Below are positions 1 to 8,106 of a DNA stretch of 14,741 nt, in pieces. The position numbers were made by a program, and so were the translations under genes. Each line of letters starts with the position of its first letter. Position 1 is the first letter of the stretch. Origin of the DNA: Verrucomicrobiota bacterium. Lineage in GTDB: Bacteria > Verrucomicrobiota > Verrucomicrobiia > Opitutales > UBA2995. The notes under the pieces are model-generated. The model worked only from the letters and a program-made list of their open reading frames with translations. It was not told the DNA's origin and made no database searches. The DNA lies in assembly GCA_027297085.1 (NCBI GenBank), contig JAPUIL010000635.1, forward strand, positions 1 through 14,741. Reading direction: 5' to 3'.

Positions 1-2
1 CC

Positions 3-2873
3 ACCCGCACGGTCGACATCGGTGGCGTGCCCGTTGACTTTCACGATCTTACCCAGGTTGGGCGGCCGGACGGCACCACGGATCAGTTCACCTACGATGC
101 CGCTGGCAACCTCACTCGACGCACCCTCCGTGACGGCGAAAATATCGACTTCACCTTCAACAGTCGCGGTCAGGTGCTCAAGACGGAGAATCCGGCTGGA
201 GGCAGTACGACTCTCACCTACGATGCCAGCGCCCGAATAGCTACGGCGACCGATTCGGACGCGTTCACCGGTACCTGGACTTATTCCTATGACGACCTCA
301 ACCGGTTAACTGGCCGCGAACATCCGGATGGTCCCACGACTACCAACGCCTACGACCTGCTAAACCGCCTCACCTCTGCGACCGACGAACGCGGAAATAC
401 CGTCTCTTTTATCTGGGACGACAACAGCCGCTTGACCAAGCTAACCGATCCGTTGTTGCAGGAAACCACCTTCGAGTACGACGCCGTCAACCGGCTCACC
501 CGTGCAGTTGACCGCCTTGGCAACGACGTTACGATCGGCTACGAGTCGCGTGGCCTCGTCGATGCTGTGACCGACCGCAACGGCTACACAACCGCTTACC
601 AATACGACGAACTGCGGCGGCTGACCGGCGTGGAGAATCCTGCTGGCAAGACGACATCCTTCACTTACGACGAAGAAGATCAGCTCACTTCGGTTAGTAA
701 CCCCCTGGGCGAGACAGTTAGCTTTATCCGCGACGCGATAGGCTACCTGACCGGTCTCACCGATCCCATGGGAAACACGGTCGAATTCACGCGTGACACA
801 ATGAAGCGCATCACGAGCGTTACGGACCCTTTGGATCGCGTCACTTCCTATACTTATACGCCACGTGGTCAGCTTGCCGGGATCGCGCTGGAAGAGGGGA
901 TTGAGGCCACCTACACATACGATCCGCTGGGCCGGCTCGAAACCATCGTCGATCCAACCGGCCAGACCTGGACTTTTGACCACACGCCAATGGGTCGTCC
1001 GACCACATCGACCGATCCCCTCGGTCGTGAAACCACCCACGCTTACGACAACCGCGGCCGGCTGAGTACAACCACCTTTGCTGACAGCGCGAACCTGACA
1101 AGAACCTACGACGCCACGAGCAACCTTACGCGCCTGCTGTTCTCCGATGGTACCGACCTGAACTACACCTACGACGCGCTCAACCGGCCCACTGGCGCCT
1201 CTGGTTCCGATCCGATCACCTTCAACTTCGATGTGATGGGCCGCACGACCAACACGACCCAGGTGGACCTGGACTTTGGGGCCGATTACGATGCAGGTGG
1301 GCGGCTCACGAGCGTCACCTATCCGAATCCCACCGGCGGGGATTTCACCGTTACCTACGTCCATGATATCCGTGACCGGCTCACCACCGTTTCTGACGAT
1401 CTCACGGGAACCAGCCTGACGTTCACCTACGACGACGCCAACCGCCTGACCGGAATCACCCGGCCCAACGACGTGAACGGCACCTATTCTTACGACATGC
1501 GCGGATTGCTCACGCGCATACAGGAAGGCGCTCTCATTGACATCCGTTACTCGCTTGATGCCGTAGGTCAGGTAACGGAAGCCGACTACGCGGTCGCTCC
1601 GATTGATCCCACGACGGTCTTTGCTGAAGAAACCGCTAGCTTCACCTACGATGCCGCTTCACAGATCAGCACGGCCGGATACACCTACGACGCACGTGGA
1701 AGGTTGACTGATTCGCCCACCACATCCTTTTCATGGGACGACGCTTCCCGGCTCCGTTCTATCGATGCCGTAACGTTTACCTACAACGCACTCGGCGATC
1801 TGGAAACGCGAGTAGAGGGCGGCACGACCGTTCGTTTCTTCTACAACTACGCCATTGATCTGCATCCAATCATGGCCGAACGCAACGAGACAACCGGCCA
1901 GTTCGAGCGCTTTTACATCTGGAGTCCCGGCGGTCTCCTGCTCTACCTCATCAATCTGCCCGGCGACACCGTCAGCTTTCCGCACTTCGACCACGTAGGC
2001 TCGACGCTGGCGCTGACTGACGCCGCGGGTACTGTGACCGACGCCTACGCCTACAGCGCGTACGGCCGGGTGCTCGCGCAGTCCGGCACGAACACTCAGC
2101 CCTTTTGCTTCAATGGCGCTTACGGCGTTCGCGCCGACGGTTCGCTATACAACATGCGCGCCCGCTGGTACGATCCCGTGTCAGAGCGGTTTATCTCCAA
2201 GGAACCTATCTGGCCCCAGATTGCAGATCCGCGATTCCTCGATCCCTACCAATTCGCGCTGCAAAATCCTGTGGATTTCGTAGATCCGATGGGAACCGAC
2301 CCGCAGCGACCCAAGTGGCGGAATCCTTACGACACGGAGGTGATTGGCGACCTCACAGCGACCGGACCGTTTGTGCCGGCAAATTCGGGCCCGAAGAACG
2401 GTAAAGGGACCAACGTAACCCAGAACCAGACTCCGTCGCCGCAACCTCAAGGCGGAACAGCAGGGAAACTCTTGCCATCGGATGGCGCTTTCCAACAACT
2501 TATCCAAGAAGCCGAAAGGATATTCGGGCCGACGGAAGGTGCTTTCTTGAAACTTCTCCAAGAAGCCGAAAGGACACGCGAGCCGACGGATGGTGATTTC
2601 CAGCTACTTATCCAGGAAGTCGAAAAGATATTCGGGCCGACGGAAGGTGCTTTCCTGAAACTTCTCCAAGAAGCCGAAGCGCAACTCGCGCAGTCAATCG
2701 GTGTTTTCCCGGGCCCGATCTTTCCCACTCCGGGTCTTGGTTTTCACGGCCCAGGTCTGGGATTCCCCGCTCCATTCTTTCCTGGCCCGGGCACTTTTCC
2801 ACCTAGCCCAATACCACCTGACCTTCGCGGAACACAGCCCTTTAGCGGAATCGACCCGCAGGATAGCGGGTAG
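3..2873 (+). CDS. Rhs/YD-repeat protein, 5'-truncated by the window edge
   Basis: The frame is open to the left edge, so the true start lies outside the window; the GTG at 27 is only an internal in-frame codon. Counting residues from that GTG, about 28 YD repeats of roughly 21 residues (forms such as TYDAAGNLTRR and AYDNRGRLSTT) fill residues 1-620. The Rhs-associated core follows at about 654-753 (DHVGSTLALTDAAG, then NMRARWYDPVSERFISKEP, ending NPVDFVDPMG). In known Rhs proteins these repeats build a beta-cocoon shell and the variable part after the core is often a toxin. Here the last ~195 residues hold a linker, four 18-residue repeats (815-886) and a Pro/Gly/Phe-rich tail, with no toxin motif that I recognise. 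No immunity-like gene follows. Export is likely but the N-terminus is not visible. The gene is GC-richer than the genes from 4.4 kb on. Confidence 0.93.
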   Translation, partial: TRTVDIGGVPVDFHDLTQVGRPDGTTDQFTYDAAGNLTRRTLRDGENIDFTFNSRGQVLKTENPAGGSTTLTYDASARIATATDSDAFTGTWTYSYDDLNRLTGREHPDGPTTTNAYDLLNRLTSATDERGNTVSFIWDDNSRLTKLTDPLLQETTFEYDAVNRLTRAVDRLGNDVTIGYESRGLVDAVTDRNGYTTAYQYDELRRLTGVENPAGKTTSFTYDEEDQLTSVSNPLGETVSFIRDAIGYLTGLTDPMGNTVEFTRDTMKRITSVTDPLDRVTSYTYTPRGQLAGIALEEGIEATYTYDPLGRLETIVDPTGQTWTFDHTPMGRPTTSTDPLGRETTHAYDNRGRLSTTTFADSANLTRTYDATSNLTRLLFSDGTDLNYTYDALNRPTGASGSDPITFNFDVMGRTTNTTQVDLDFGADYDAGGRLTSVTYPNPTGGDFTVTYVHDIRDRLTTVSDDLTGTSLTFTYDDANRLTGITRPNDVNGTYSYDMRGLLTRIQEGALIDIRYSLDAVGQVTEADYAVAPIDPTTVFAEETASFTYDAASQISTAGYTYDARGRLTDSPTTSFSWDDASRLRSIDAVTFTYNALGDLETRVEGGTTVRFFYNYAIDLHPIMAERNETTGQFERFYIWSPGGLLLYLINLPGDTVSFPHFDHVGSTLALTDAAGTVTDAYAYSAYGRVLAQSGTNTQPFCFNGAYGVRADGSLYNMRARWYDPVSERFISKEPIWPQIADPRFLDPYQFALQNPVDFVDPMGTDPQRPKWRNPYDTEVIGDLTATGPFVPANSGPKNGKGTNVTQNQTPSPQPQGGTAGKLLPSDGAFQQLIQEAERIFGPTEGAFLKLLQEAERTREPTDGDFQLLIQEVEKIFGPTEGAFLKLLQEAEAQLAQSIGVFPGPIFPTPGLGFHGPGLGFPAPFFPGPGTFPPSPIPPDLRGTQPFSGIDPQDSG
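2469..2684 (+). repeat. Four tandem 54-bp (18-residue) repeats in the Rhs C-terminal tail
   Basis: Four in-frame 54-bp units start at 2469, 2523, 2577 and 2631. They encode LLPSDGAFQQLIQEAERI, FGPTEGAFLKLLQEAERT, REPTDGDFQLLIQEVEKI and FGPTEGAFLKLLQEAEAQ. Units 2 and 4 are nearly identical at DNA level, so the array also reads as a 108-bp (36-residue) higher-order repeat, suggesting recent duplication of a two-unit block. Each unit has a P-(S/T)-(D/E)-G turn followed by an amphipathic helix-like stretch with leucines and acidic residues. This resembles a helical-repeat or binding segment. Its function is not known. Confidence 0.9.
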
Positions 2874-3056
2874 CTCAATTATTGTTTCCGATCCCGCTTG
2901 CGGCATCTGCAAGCCTTGACCCGGGTTCTTAGCAACATCTCCTTGAGCACTTCACAGCCATATCGATATTCAGTCGATTCGTGGAGTCGGTCCTCCGGCA
3001 ACTGACCATGCGGGGCTTTTCATCTTGCCCAAGGGGTTTCGCAATGTGGGTTCAGG

Positions 3057-4076
3057 TCACGGTTGCGGTATCTCGACCGCGATTCGGTAAAAACCGTCAG
3101 GGTCGGGCGGTGAAGGATCCGTAAGGACGATGAGTCCTCCAGTGCCGCTTTTTGTTTCCACGGAAGAGTATATAGTATTCAGATCCGGAGAATATTCGAG
3201 AGTGTAGCTACGGTGTGGTGATGTAAGGAGAGAGAGCTCCACTTGATCCGGCTCGAATTGAGCATTCGTGATCTGCAGGTAGGAATACAGGTCGTTCGGA
3301 TTGGTATCAGCCAACCACTCGTCGAAGCTGGTAATTCCGTCGAAGTCGCGATCACCATCGGCACCATGTAAACCGGAAGAACTAGAAGCGCTGAGTCCGT
3401 GGTATTCCTCCCACCAGTTGGGCATACCGTCGTTGTCGTCGTCGTAGTCGTTGAAATTCGGAGCGGTTCCCGTGGTGGTGTCGGAGGAGGTGTTGTTATT
3501 CAGCTCAGGATCTGCCTGGTAGGCGGTCACCGTTGCGGTGTTGGTAAAAGTGCCTTCCAGGGTGTGAAGCACCCGGAGCTGGATGGTGGCGCTGGCGCCA
3601 ACCGCCAGTACACCTAGATTGCATTCCACTGTCTGGCCTGTCAGTGTGCAGGTTCCCTGGCTGGGGTTGGCACTGGTTGCTAGCAAACCACCTGGGAAAA
3701 TGTCTGTCACTATTACCTCGGTAACCGGGTCAAGCCCGTCGTTCGTCACCGTGAGCGTGTAGTCGAAATTCTCGCCGCCGGGGATGCTGTCTGTGTCTGT
3801 CGTTTTCTCCACTCTGAGGTCGGCATTCGTTGCGACCGTCGAGGTGCGGTTCAATAGATTTCCGTTTTCGTCATACCGATACGCTGTCACCTTCCCGCTG
3901 CCGTAATCGGTCCCGACCAGGCGGCCAGCGGCGTCATGGGTATAACGTACAATCGAGGCGGAGACCTCAGGGAGAGCCATTACTACTGCCAGGCCGAGCG
4001 CCAGAACGAAAACGTGCAATCGAGAGAACAGACGGATCCATTGGGCTTGTTTCCTTTGATGGTGCTTAGTGCTCAT
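3057..4076 (-). CDS. Secreted YD-repeat / DUF11 / TSP3-like calcium-repeat protein
   Basis: This 339-residue protein begins with a basic stretch, a hydrophobic segment (about 20-35) and an ASA cleavage-like site near 40, so it is probably exported by Sec. Residues 43-80 hold about one and a half YD units (YTHDAAGRLVGTDYG, YRYDENGNLLNRT). Residues 86-200 match a DUF11 repeat domain (start ADLRVEKTTDTDSIPGGENF, then VTDIFPGG and the motif TNTATVTA), an Ig-like fold common in surface proteins. Residues 209-262 are acidic thrombospondin-3/EF-hand-like repeats (DYDDDNDGMPNWWEEYHGL; ADGDRDFDGITSFDEWLADTNPND), expected to bind Ca2+. The last ~75 residues form a beta-rich tail (SYTLEYSPDLN...GFYRIAVE) of a type I associate with verrucomicrobial secreted proteins. 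It is convergent with the Rhs gene and shares only the YD module with it. The start codon has only a weak GAG-type ribosome site. The precise role, probably at the surface or extracellular, is unknown. Confidence 0.87.
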   Translation of the reverse strand: MSTKHHQRKQAQWIRLFSRLHVFVLALGLAVVMALPEVSASIVRYTHDAAGRLVGTDYGSGKVTAYRYDENGNLLNRTSTVATNADLRVEKTTDTDSIPGGENFDYTLTVTNDGLDPVTEVIVTDIFPGGLLATSANPSQGTCTLTGQTVECNLGVLAVGASATIQLRVLHTLEGTFTNTATVTAYQADPELNNNTSSDTTTGTAPNFNDYDDDNDGMPNWWEEYHGLSASSSSGLHGADGDRDFDGITSFDEWLADTNPNDLYSYLQITNAQFEPDQVELSLLTSPHRSYTLEYSPDLNTIYSSVETKSGTGGLIVLTDPSPPDPDGFYRIAVEIPQP

Positions 4077-4417
4077 TTTCTCGCGAATTCAATATCAAGT
4101 TGCCAGTACATTACCTGACAGAATTGTGGGCCTTCGCGTCATGGAACGTCAAGATTGTAAGACTAGATGGTGAAATTTCGGAGTCAAGGTGGCAGGCCTC
4201 TGAAAGCTGCTTCAGGGACAAGCGGAAATGGTGAAAGGAGAGCTTCGGCCTCGCTGGAAACTATTGCGTGACATGGGATTCGACTCTACTGGAATGCATA
4301 GAAATCTTGACAATAGGCATGGATTTAAACGCTGCTAAGTTCTCAGCGGGTCACACCGCGAAACTCCCTTAATTTCGTTCCAGCAAAGTAGGCGCAAGAA
4401 AGAAGGCGAAGAGCGAA
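4077..4417. other. Divergent intergenic region, presumed promoters in both directions
   Basis: These 341 bases separate two divergent genes, the secreted YD/DUF11 protein (minus) and the nucleotidase (plus), and should hold promoters for both. A perfect -35-like TTGACA lies at 4307-4312 on the plus strand, but no good -10 box follows at 16-18 nt. Two small hairpin-like pairs (CGCTG/CAGCG, then GCGG/CCGC) occur within about 4330-4361. A 36-codon ORF starts at an ATG at 4228, with no ribosome site or recognisable product. No clear operator or riboswitch was seen. Confidence 0.4.
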
Positions 4418-6055
4418 GTGCGTAGAAGTAGTACTGTGAGAAAAACAGACTGTATTATGGCTCAATTGGTAATTCAATCTCTTGCAGTATTGTCATGGAG
4501 AATTGTAACTTCCCTTTGCTTAATCAGCTTATGTTTGGTAGTTCCTAAACCCAGCGCAGACGCTAAGTTAAGGGAAGTGACTCTCCTGTTCACGAACGAT
4601 TTTGAGAGTGCATTCGATCCTATACCGGCCTTTTGGCGTGAGGATATTGACTATATAGGAGGAGCAGCAGAGATTGCGACGTTGGTGGACAATATCCGGG
4701 AAAAAGAGGAACTGGTTTTTCTGTTCGATTCAGGAGATATTTTCACTGGCGTTTTGTCGAAATTGACAGAGGGTGCGGTGCCGATGGAAATGATGATCAC
4801 TATGGGTTATGACGCCATGGCCATAGGTAATCACGAGTTTGAATATGGTTGGGAAAGTTTTGCTGAGCAAAAGCATCGCCTGCCATTTCCTGTGCTGGGT
4901 GCCAATATGTTCTATGTGGAATCCGGGCTTCGCTATGCCCAACCTTATACAATCGTTGAGCGCGACGGGTTTCGTATTGGTGTAATTGGAATCATGGGAC
5001 AAGATGCTAGCACGGCTATTATTCCATCTCATATCGCCGGTGTGGATGTGAGGGATCCCATACCGATAGTGCAGGAGTGGGTTGATAAGCTTCGCCCGGA
5101 GGTAGACTTGATCCTGGCGCTCACTCACCAGGGTAACACTGCCCCTATGCAAACGGATGATGAAGCGCATCCGGAAATTCAACGTGGCATAGAAGCTGAC
5201 TACAATATGGCAGGGCAGGTAACAGGGATTGACGTTCTTTTTGGAGGACATGCGGATGCTGGGACAGAGCAAGCAATTGTTCACCCAGAAACCGGTACTT
5301 TGATTATGCAGACTTATGGTCAAGGTACGCGGCTTGGGCAGCTGAAACTCACGGTTGATATCGAAGCAAAAAAAGTCCTTTCGCATAGAGGAGTTCTTCT
5401 TCCTGTTATCAGCGACGAACTTGAGCCGCATCCAATTATTGTTGAAAAGTTGGCTTACTATCGAGCTCAATTTCCAGAACTTCAAGAAACGGTATTTTAC
5501 GCTTTAGAACGTTTTTCGAGAGCCTACAACCAGGAGTCTGACTTGGGAAACTTGTATGCCGATATTTTGAAGGACGTAACCGATGCACAAATCGCTTTTG
5601 TGAATGCCGGAGCGTTGCGTAAAGATCTTCCTCAGGGGGATGTGCCCCTGGCTGTTTTGATGGACTCTTTTCCATTCCAGGACGAAATGGTCATTCTGGA
5701 AATGACGGGCACTCAAATAGAGAAAGTTTTGGAGCAATCCCTCACCCTCGAGCGGGGGATGTTGCAAGTATCAGGGCTGAAAGTTTATTATGATCGAAGA
5801 CAGCCAAGCGGTAAGAGGGTGTATACCATTGAGGTTGGTCGAGATCCTTTAGAATCAAAGAAGATTTACCGTGTAGCAACAATTGAAATTCTTGCTCAAG
5901 GAGGTGATTTATTCAGCACGTTTTCCGAGTCCAAACGACTTTCGGAGAAAGGCTCGCAGCCAATGTTTTCTGACACGCTGCAGAGATATCTCGCCACCAA
6001 GCAAGTAGTGGGAATACCAGTACGCGGGCGCTTGCTTCAGATCGAGCCTCGGTAG
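4418..6055 (+). CDS. Exported bifunctional metallophosphatase / 5'-nucleotidase family protein (UshA/CD73-like)
   Basis: This family removes phosphate from nucleotides or cyclic phosphodiesters outside the cytoplasm. A hydrophobic segment (about 27-43) and SADA site near 49 indicate a Sec signal peptide. The N-terminal metallophosphoesterase domain shows TNDFES (D61, E63), DSGDIFTG (D107), GNHEFEYG (N138, H139), ALTHQG (H237) and GGHADAG (H278, D280). The C-terminal 5'-nucleotidase domain shows ESDLGNLYAD (373-382), FVNAGALRKDLPQGDV (394-409), SFPFQDEMVILEMTG, LQVSGLKVYYD (449-459) and ATIEILAQGGD (487-497). Length is normal for the family. Two usual metal ligands differ: the D-x-H histidine is E63 and the last position of the GH-x-(H/Q) motif is D280. 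The GTG at 4418 follows AGAAGG at 4401-4406 and gives a basic n-region. An ATG at 4457 (532 residues) is a credible alternative. No partner gene is attached, so it is probably monocistronic. Confidence 0.88.
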   Translation: MRRSSTVRKTDCIMAQLVIQSLAVLSWRIVTSLCLISLCLVVPKPSADAKLREVTLLFTNDFESAFDPIPAFWREDIDYIGGAAEIATLVDNIREKEELVFLFDSGDIFTGVLSKLTEGAVPMEMMITMGYDAMAIGNHEFEYGWESFAEQKHRLPFPVLGANMFYVESGLRYAQPYTIVERDGFRIGVIGIMGQDASTAIIPSHIAGVDVRDPIPIVQEWVDKLRPEVDLILALTHQGNTAPMQTDDEAHPEIQRGIEADYNMAGQVTGIDVLFGGHADAGTEQAIVHPETGTLIMQTYGQGTRLGQLKLTVDIEAKKVLSHRGVLLPVISDELEPHPIIVEKLAYYRAQFPELQETVFYALERFSRAYNQESDLGNLYADILKDVTDAQIAFVNAGALRKDLPQGDVPLAVLMDSFPFQDEMVILEMTGTQIEKVLEQSLTLERGMLQVSGLKVYYDRRQPSGKRVYTIEVGRDPLESKKIYRVATIEILAQGGDLFSTFSESKRLSEKGSQPMFSDTLQRYLATKQVVGIPVRGRLLQIEPR

Positions 6056-6080
6056 CCGGAACATTTGACAGCCTGAACGT

Positions 6081-6415
6081 TTATTCAAACTCCGGAAAAC
6101 GGTAAGCGGCGACGATGGGTGGATTGCTATAGGTGCCTGCCTGGTTATCTGCCTTTTGCAAGGTGAGATACAGGATTCCTGCCGCGGAATCGAAGGCTCC
6201 TCCGCCAATGGCGTTTGTGCGACCGTTGTCAATGGGCGATCAAATTGACCGTAGACGTAGGGTTTCACATCATTGGGTTCAATCTCTCCTTCCATGACAC
6301 GCAACCAATCTGCTATATCCCAAAACCAATAGTAACTGTAATTGTCGCTCACTTCTCAATTAAACTGATTCTTGGTGGCTCCCTGCCACAACGAACACGC
6401 ATTTTCGTAAAAAAT
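6081..6415 (-). pseudogene. Decayed C-terminal fragment of an unidentified gene
   Basis: The minus strand carries two protein-like pieces in different frames. The upstream piece (6415 down to about 6240) reads IFYENACSLWQGATKNQFN, then an in-frame TGA (6356-6358), then EVSDNYSYYWFWDIADW and EIEPNDVKPYVYGQFD. The downstream piece (about 6233 to the TAA at 6081-6083) reads DNGRTNAIGGGAFD, ILYLTLQKADNQAG and SNPPIVAAYRFPEFE. The sense of both pieces continues only if the frame changes near 6230-6240. Their composition (aromatic-rich WFWD, IGGGAFD, LYLTLQKAD) looks like the end of a real beta-rich protein rather than random DNA. The 5' part is absent: a TAA closes the frame at 6416-6418, next to the neighbouring gene's end at 6464. 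I do not recognise the family. A GTG start at 6352 is open, but that reading runs past the frame change into nonsense and then overlaps the nucleotidase gene antisense. Confidence 0.6.
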
Positions 6416-6463
6416 TTAACAGGCTTTTAAACAGGAATCAGGTTGAGGGGAAGGATTGGCTAA

Positions 6464-7882
6464 TCAGGCCACTACTTCCTCAACCTGGTATCCAAAGTAG
6501 TGGCGGCTCTTTATTACCTCAGCCACACTTGGTGGAACCAGTTTTTCCCAGCTGTCATCATTTGCACCGATTTTGCTCAGTACCTCTCGCGAGAAGATGG
6601 CTAGGCAATCTTCTTGGTAATTTTCCAGATCCTCGATACATCCCCGTTGAAGGAGGTGACCGTACAGTTGTCTGAGGTCTTCTGCAATCTCGAGGTTATC
6701 CGTGGCGACCAGGTTACCAGCTTTCTTGTCCTTATACGGGTAAATATACAGTTTGAGGTCGTTTTTGAAAAGTCGCCCGAATGACTCCAGGATACCGCCT
6801 CCCAGTTCTGAGTAATACTTTTCGTCAAATAACTGTTCCAAACTGAAGGCACCCATGGTAATTCCGATTTTTTCTTGGGTGTATCGGCGGAGGTATTCGG
6901 CAAGCCGGTAATATTCGAAATAGTTTGAAACCAATACTGTCAGCCCACAGGCTCCAAGCATGTCTGCGCGAGCCAGAAAGTCGCGATAATCGATTTCACC
7001 GGTGGCCATCAGATTGTTCATGGTGATTTCCATGAGCTGTACCGCGCCACCTTCCTTCATACCGGGATCCCGGCAAAATTGTTCGTAAGCGCTATGCAGA
7101 ATGTCGAGGTTGGTGTTGGTCACGGGACGGAAGCTTCCACGTTCAACCAGTATAGGGCGCTTGCGGAGTGTTTCAGCGGGTTGGAGGACCTCCCCTTCCG
7201 GTCCGAACATGGCGGCATTACTTAGTCCTAATTGAACGAGCTTAAGGCTCATGAGACGATTGTCCACATGCCTGAATTCGATGCCGGTAAATTGGATCAT
7301 GTCGATCTCGATCCGCGTAATGCCCAAGTTGTCCAGAAGGGACTCCATTAAGAGGTCGGGATTGTGGTGGAGCATGCACGCGCCATAGAGGAGATTGACT
7401 CCAGCGATTCCCAATGCCTCCTGCTGAAGGGCATTGGTGCGATCAAGCATGCGAACATGAATGATGATCTGGCTGTCTTCGTCCCGTGGGTGTGCCTGGA
7501 ATCGGACACCCAGCCACCCGTGGCATTCGTTTGTGCCGTGGTAATTTCGAGCTGAAACGGTGTCAGCAAAAGTGAAGAAGGCAGTTGTGTCGCCTCGTTC
7601 TGATTTTAGGCGTTCCAGATTGAGGTCTTGCTCGTATTTGAGCATGCTCTCCAGGCGTGGTCGGCAAACGTAGCGTTCGCACTTCCCGTAAATCGCATCG
7701 GAGACCTTCATGTCGTAGGCGGAGATACTTTTTGCAATAGTACCAGCCGCACCACCCACGCGGAAAAACCAACGCACAACCTCTTGTCCGGCGCCGATCT
7801 CGGCAATGGAACCGTAACGCCGGGGATCAAGATTGATCCGCAATGCTTTGTCGTGCGTACTCAGTTTTTCTTCTGTAGCCAT
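6464..7882 (-). CDS. Conserved protein of unknown function, 472 residues
   Basis: The protein starting MATEEKLSTHDKALRINLDP is soluble-looking, with no signal peptide or membrane segment. Clear stretches are YGSIAEIGAGQEVVRWFF (about 24-41), GTIAKSISAYDMKVSDAIYG, ATLGITRIEIDMIQ-type core segments including DNLGITRIEIDMIQFTG, VDNRLMSLKLVQLGLSNAAMF, RGSFRPVTNTNLD, EITMNNLMATGEIDYRDF, and FDEKYYSELGGGILESFGRLF. From memory it belongs to a widely conserved cytoplasmic family (for example in Bacteroidota) that databases label inconsistently, including as adenylyltransferase or TonB-dependent receptor. I see no nucleotidyltransferase or receptor motif supporting either label. I chose the ATG at 7880-7882 because the frame upstream, open to 8218, runs through low-complexity DNA and into a non-coding repeat. 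The ribosome site is weak. A TTGACA at 7920-7915 on the minus strand could be a -35 box, but its -10 is poor. Confidence 0.85.
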   Translation of the reverse strand: MATEEKLSTHDKALRINLDPRRYGSIAEIGAGQEVVRWFFRVGGAAGTIAKSISAYDMKVSDAIYGKCERYVCRPRLESMLKYEQDLNLERLKSERGDTTAFFTFADTVSARNYHGTNECHGWLGVRFQAHPRDEDSQIIIHVRMLDRTNALQQEALGIAGVNLLYGACMLHHNPDLLMESLLDNLGITRIEIDMIQFTGIEFRHVDNRLMSLKLVQLGLSNAAMFGPEGEVLQPAETLRKRPILVERGSFRPVTNTNLDILHSAYEQFCRDPGMKEGGAVQLMEITMNNLMATGEIDYRDFLARADMLGACGLTVLVSNYFEYYRLAEYLRRYTQEKIGITMGAFSLEQLFDEKYYSELGGGILESFGRLFKNDLKLYIYPYKDKKAGNLVATDNLEIAEDLRQLYGHLLQRGCIEDLENYQEDCLAIFSREVLSKIGANDDSWEKLVPPSVAEVIKSRHYFGYQVEEVVA

Positions 7883-8106
7883 AATAGTCACGCTACGGAT
7901 TTGCGCCTGCCTATTGTCAAACAAACAATCTACTTTTTGACAGCGTCGAAACAAATATGATGTATTTTTTACCGTTTTGACGCTTTTTCGAAGTCGATGC
8001 GTGGTCGAGGGCGAGTTGAGCTGAAGTACTTTGCTCAAGTCAAAAATCATTTCAGGAATGGGTTTTGAGACGGAATTTTCACAATGCATACCAAAGTTAA
8101 GTAAAG

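Noticed and set aside
441..1364. Long antisense ORF (307 codons, minus strand) inside the Rhs gene
   Set aside because: It mirrors the YD-repeat periodicity of the opposite strand, has no ribosome site and no recognisable motif; the G/C-ending codons of the Rhs gene leave the reverse frame open by chance.
4228..4338. 36-codon ORF between the two divergent genes
   Set aside because: It has no ribosome site, no similarity I recognise, and lies where promoters of both neighbours are expected.
4730..5485. Antisense ORF of 251 codons inside the nucleotidase gene
   Set aside because: The sense strand carries all the family motifs; the reverse reading is Asn/His/Ser-rich without any pattern.
5909..6352. 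147-codon minus-strand ORF taken as an intact gene
   Set aside because: Only its first ~40 codons look protein-like. After the frame change near 6235 the real continuation lies in another frame, and its 3' end overlaps the nucleotidase antisense. It is recorded as part of a pseudogene.
4307..7920. Shared 13-mer TTGACAATAGGCA upstream of two genes (4307-4319 plus; 7920-7908 minus)
   Set aside because: A few 13-base matches are expected by chance in a window of this size on both strands, the flanking bases do not match, and no -10 box stands at a fitting distance in either place.
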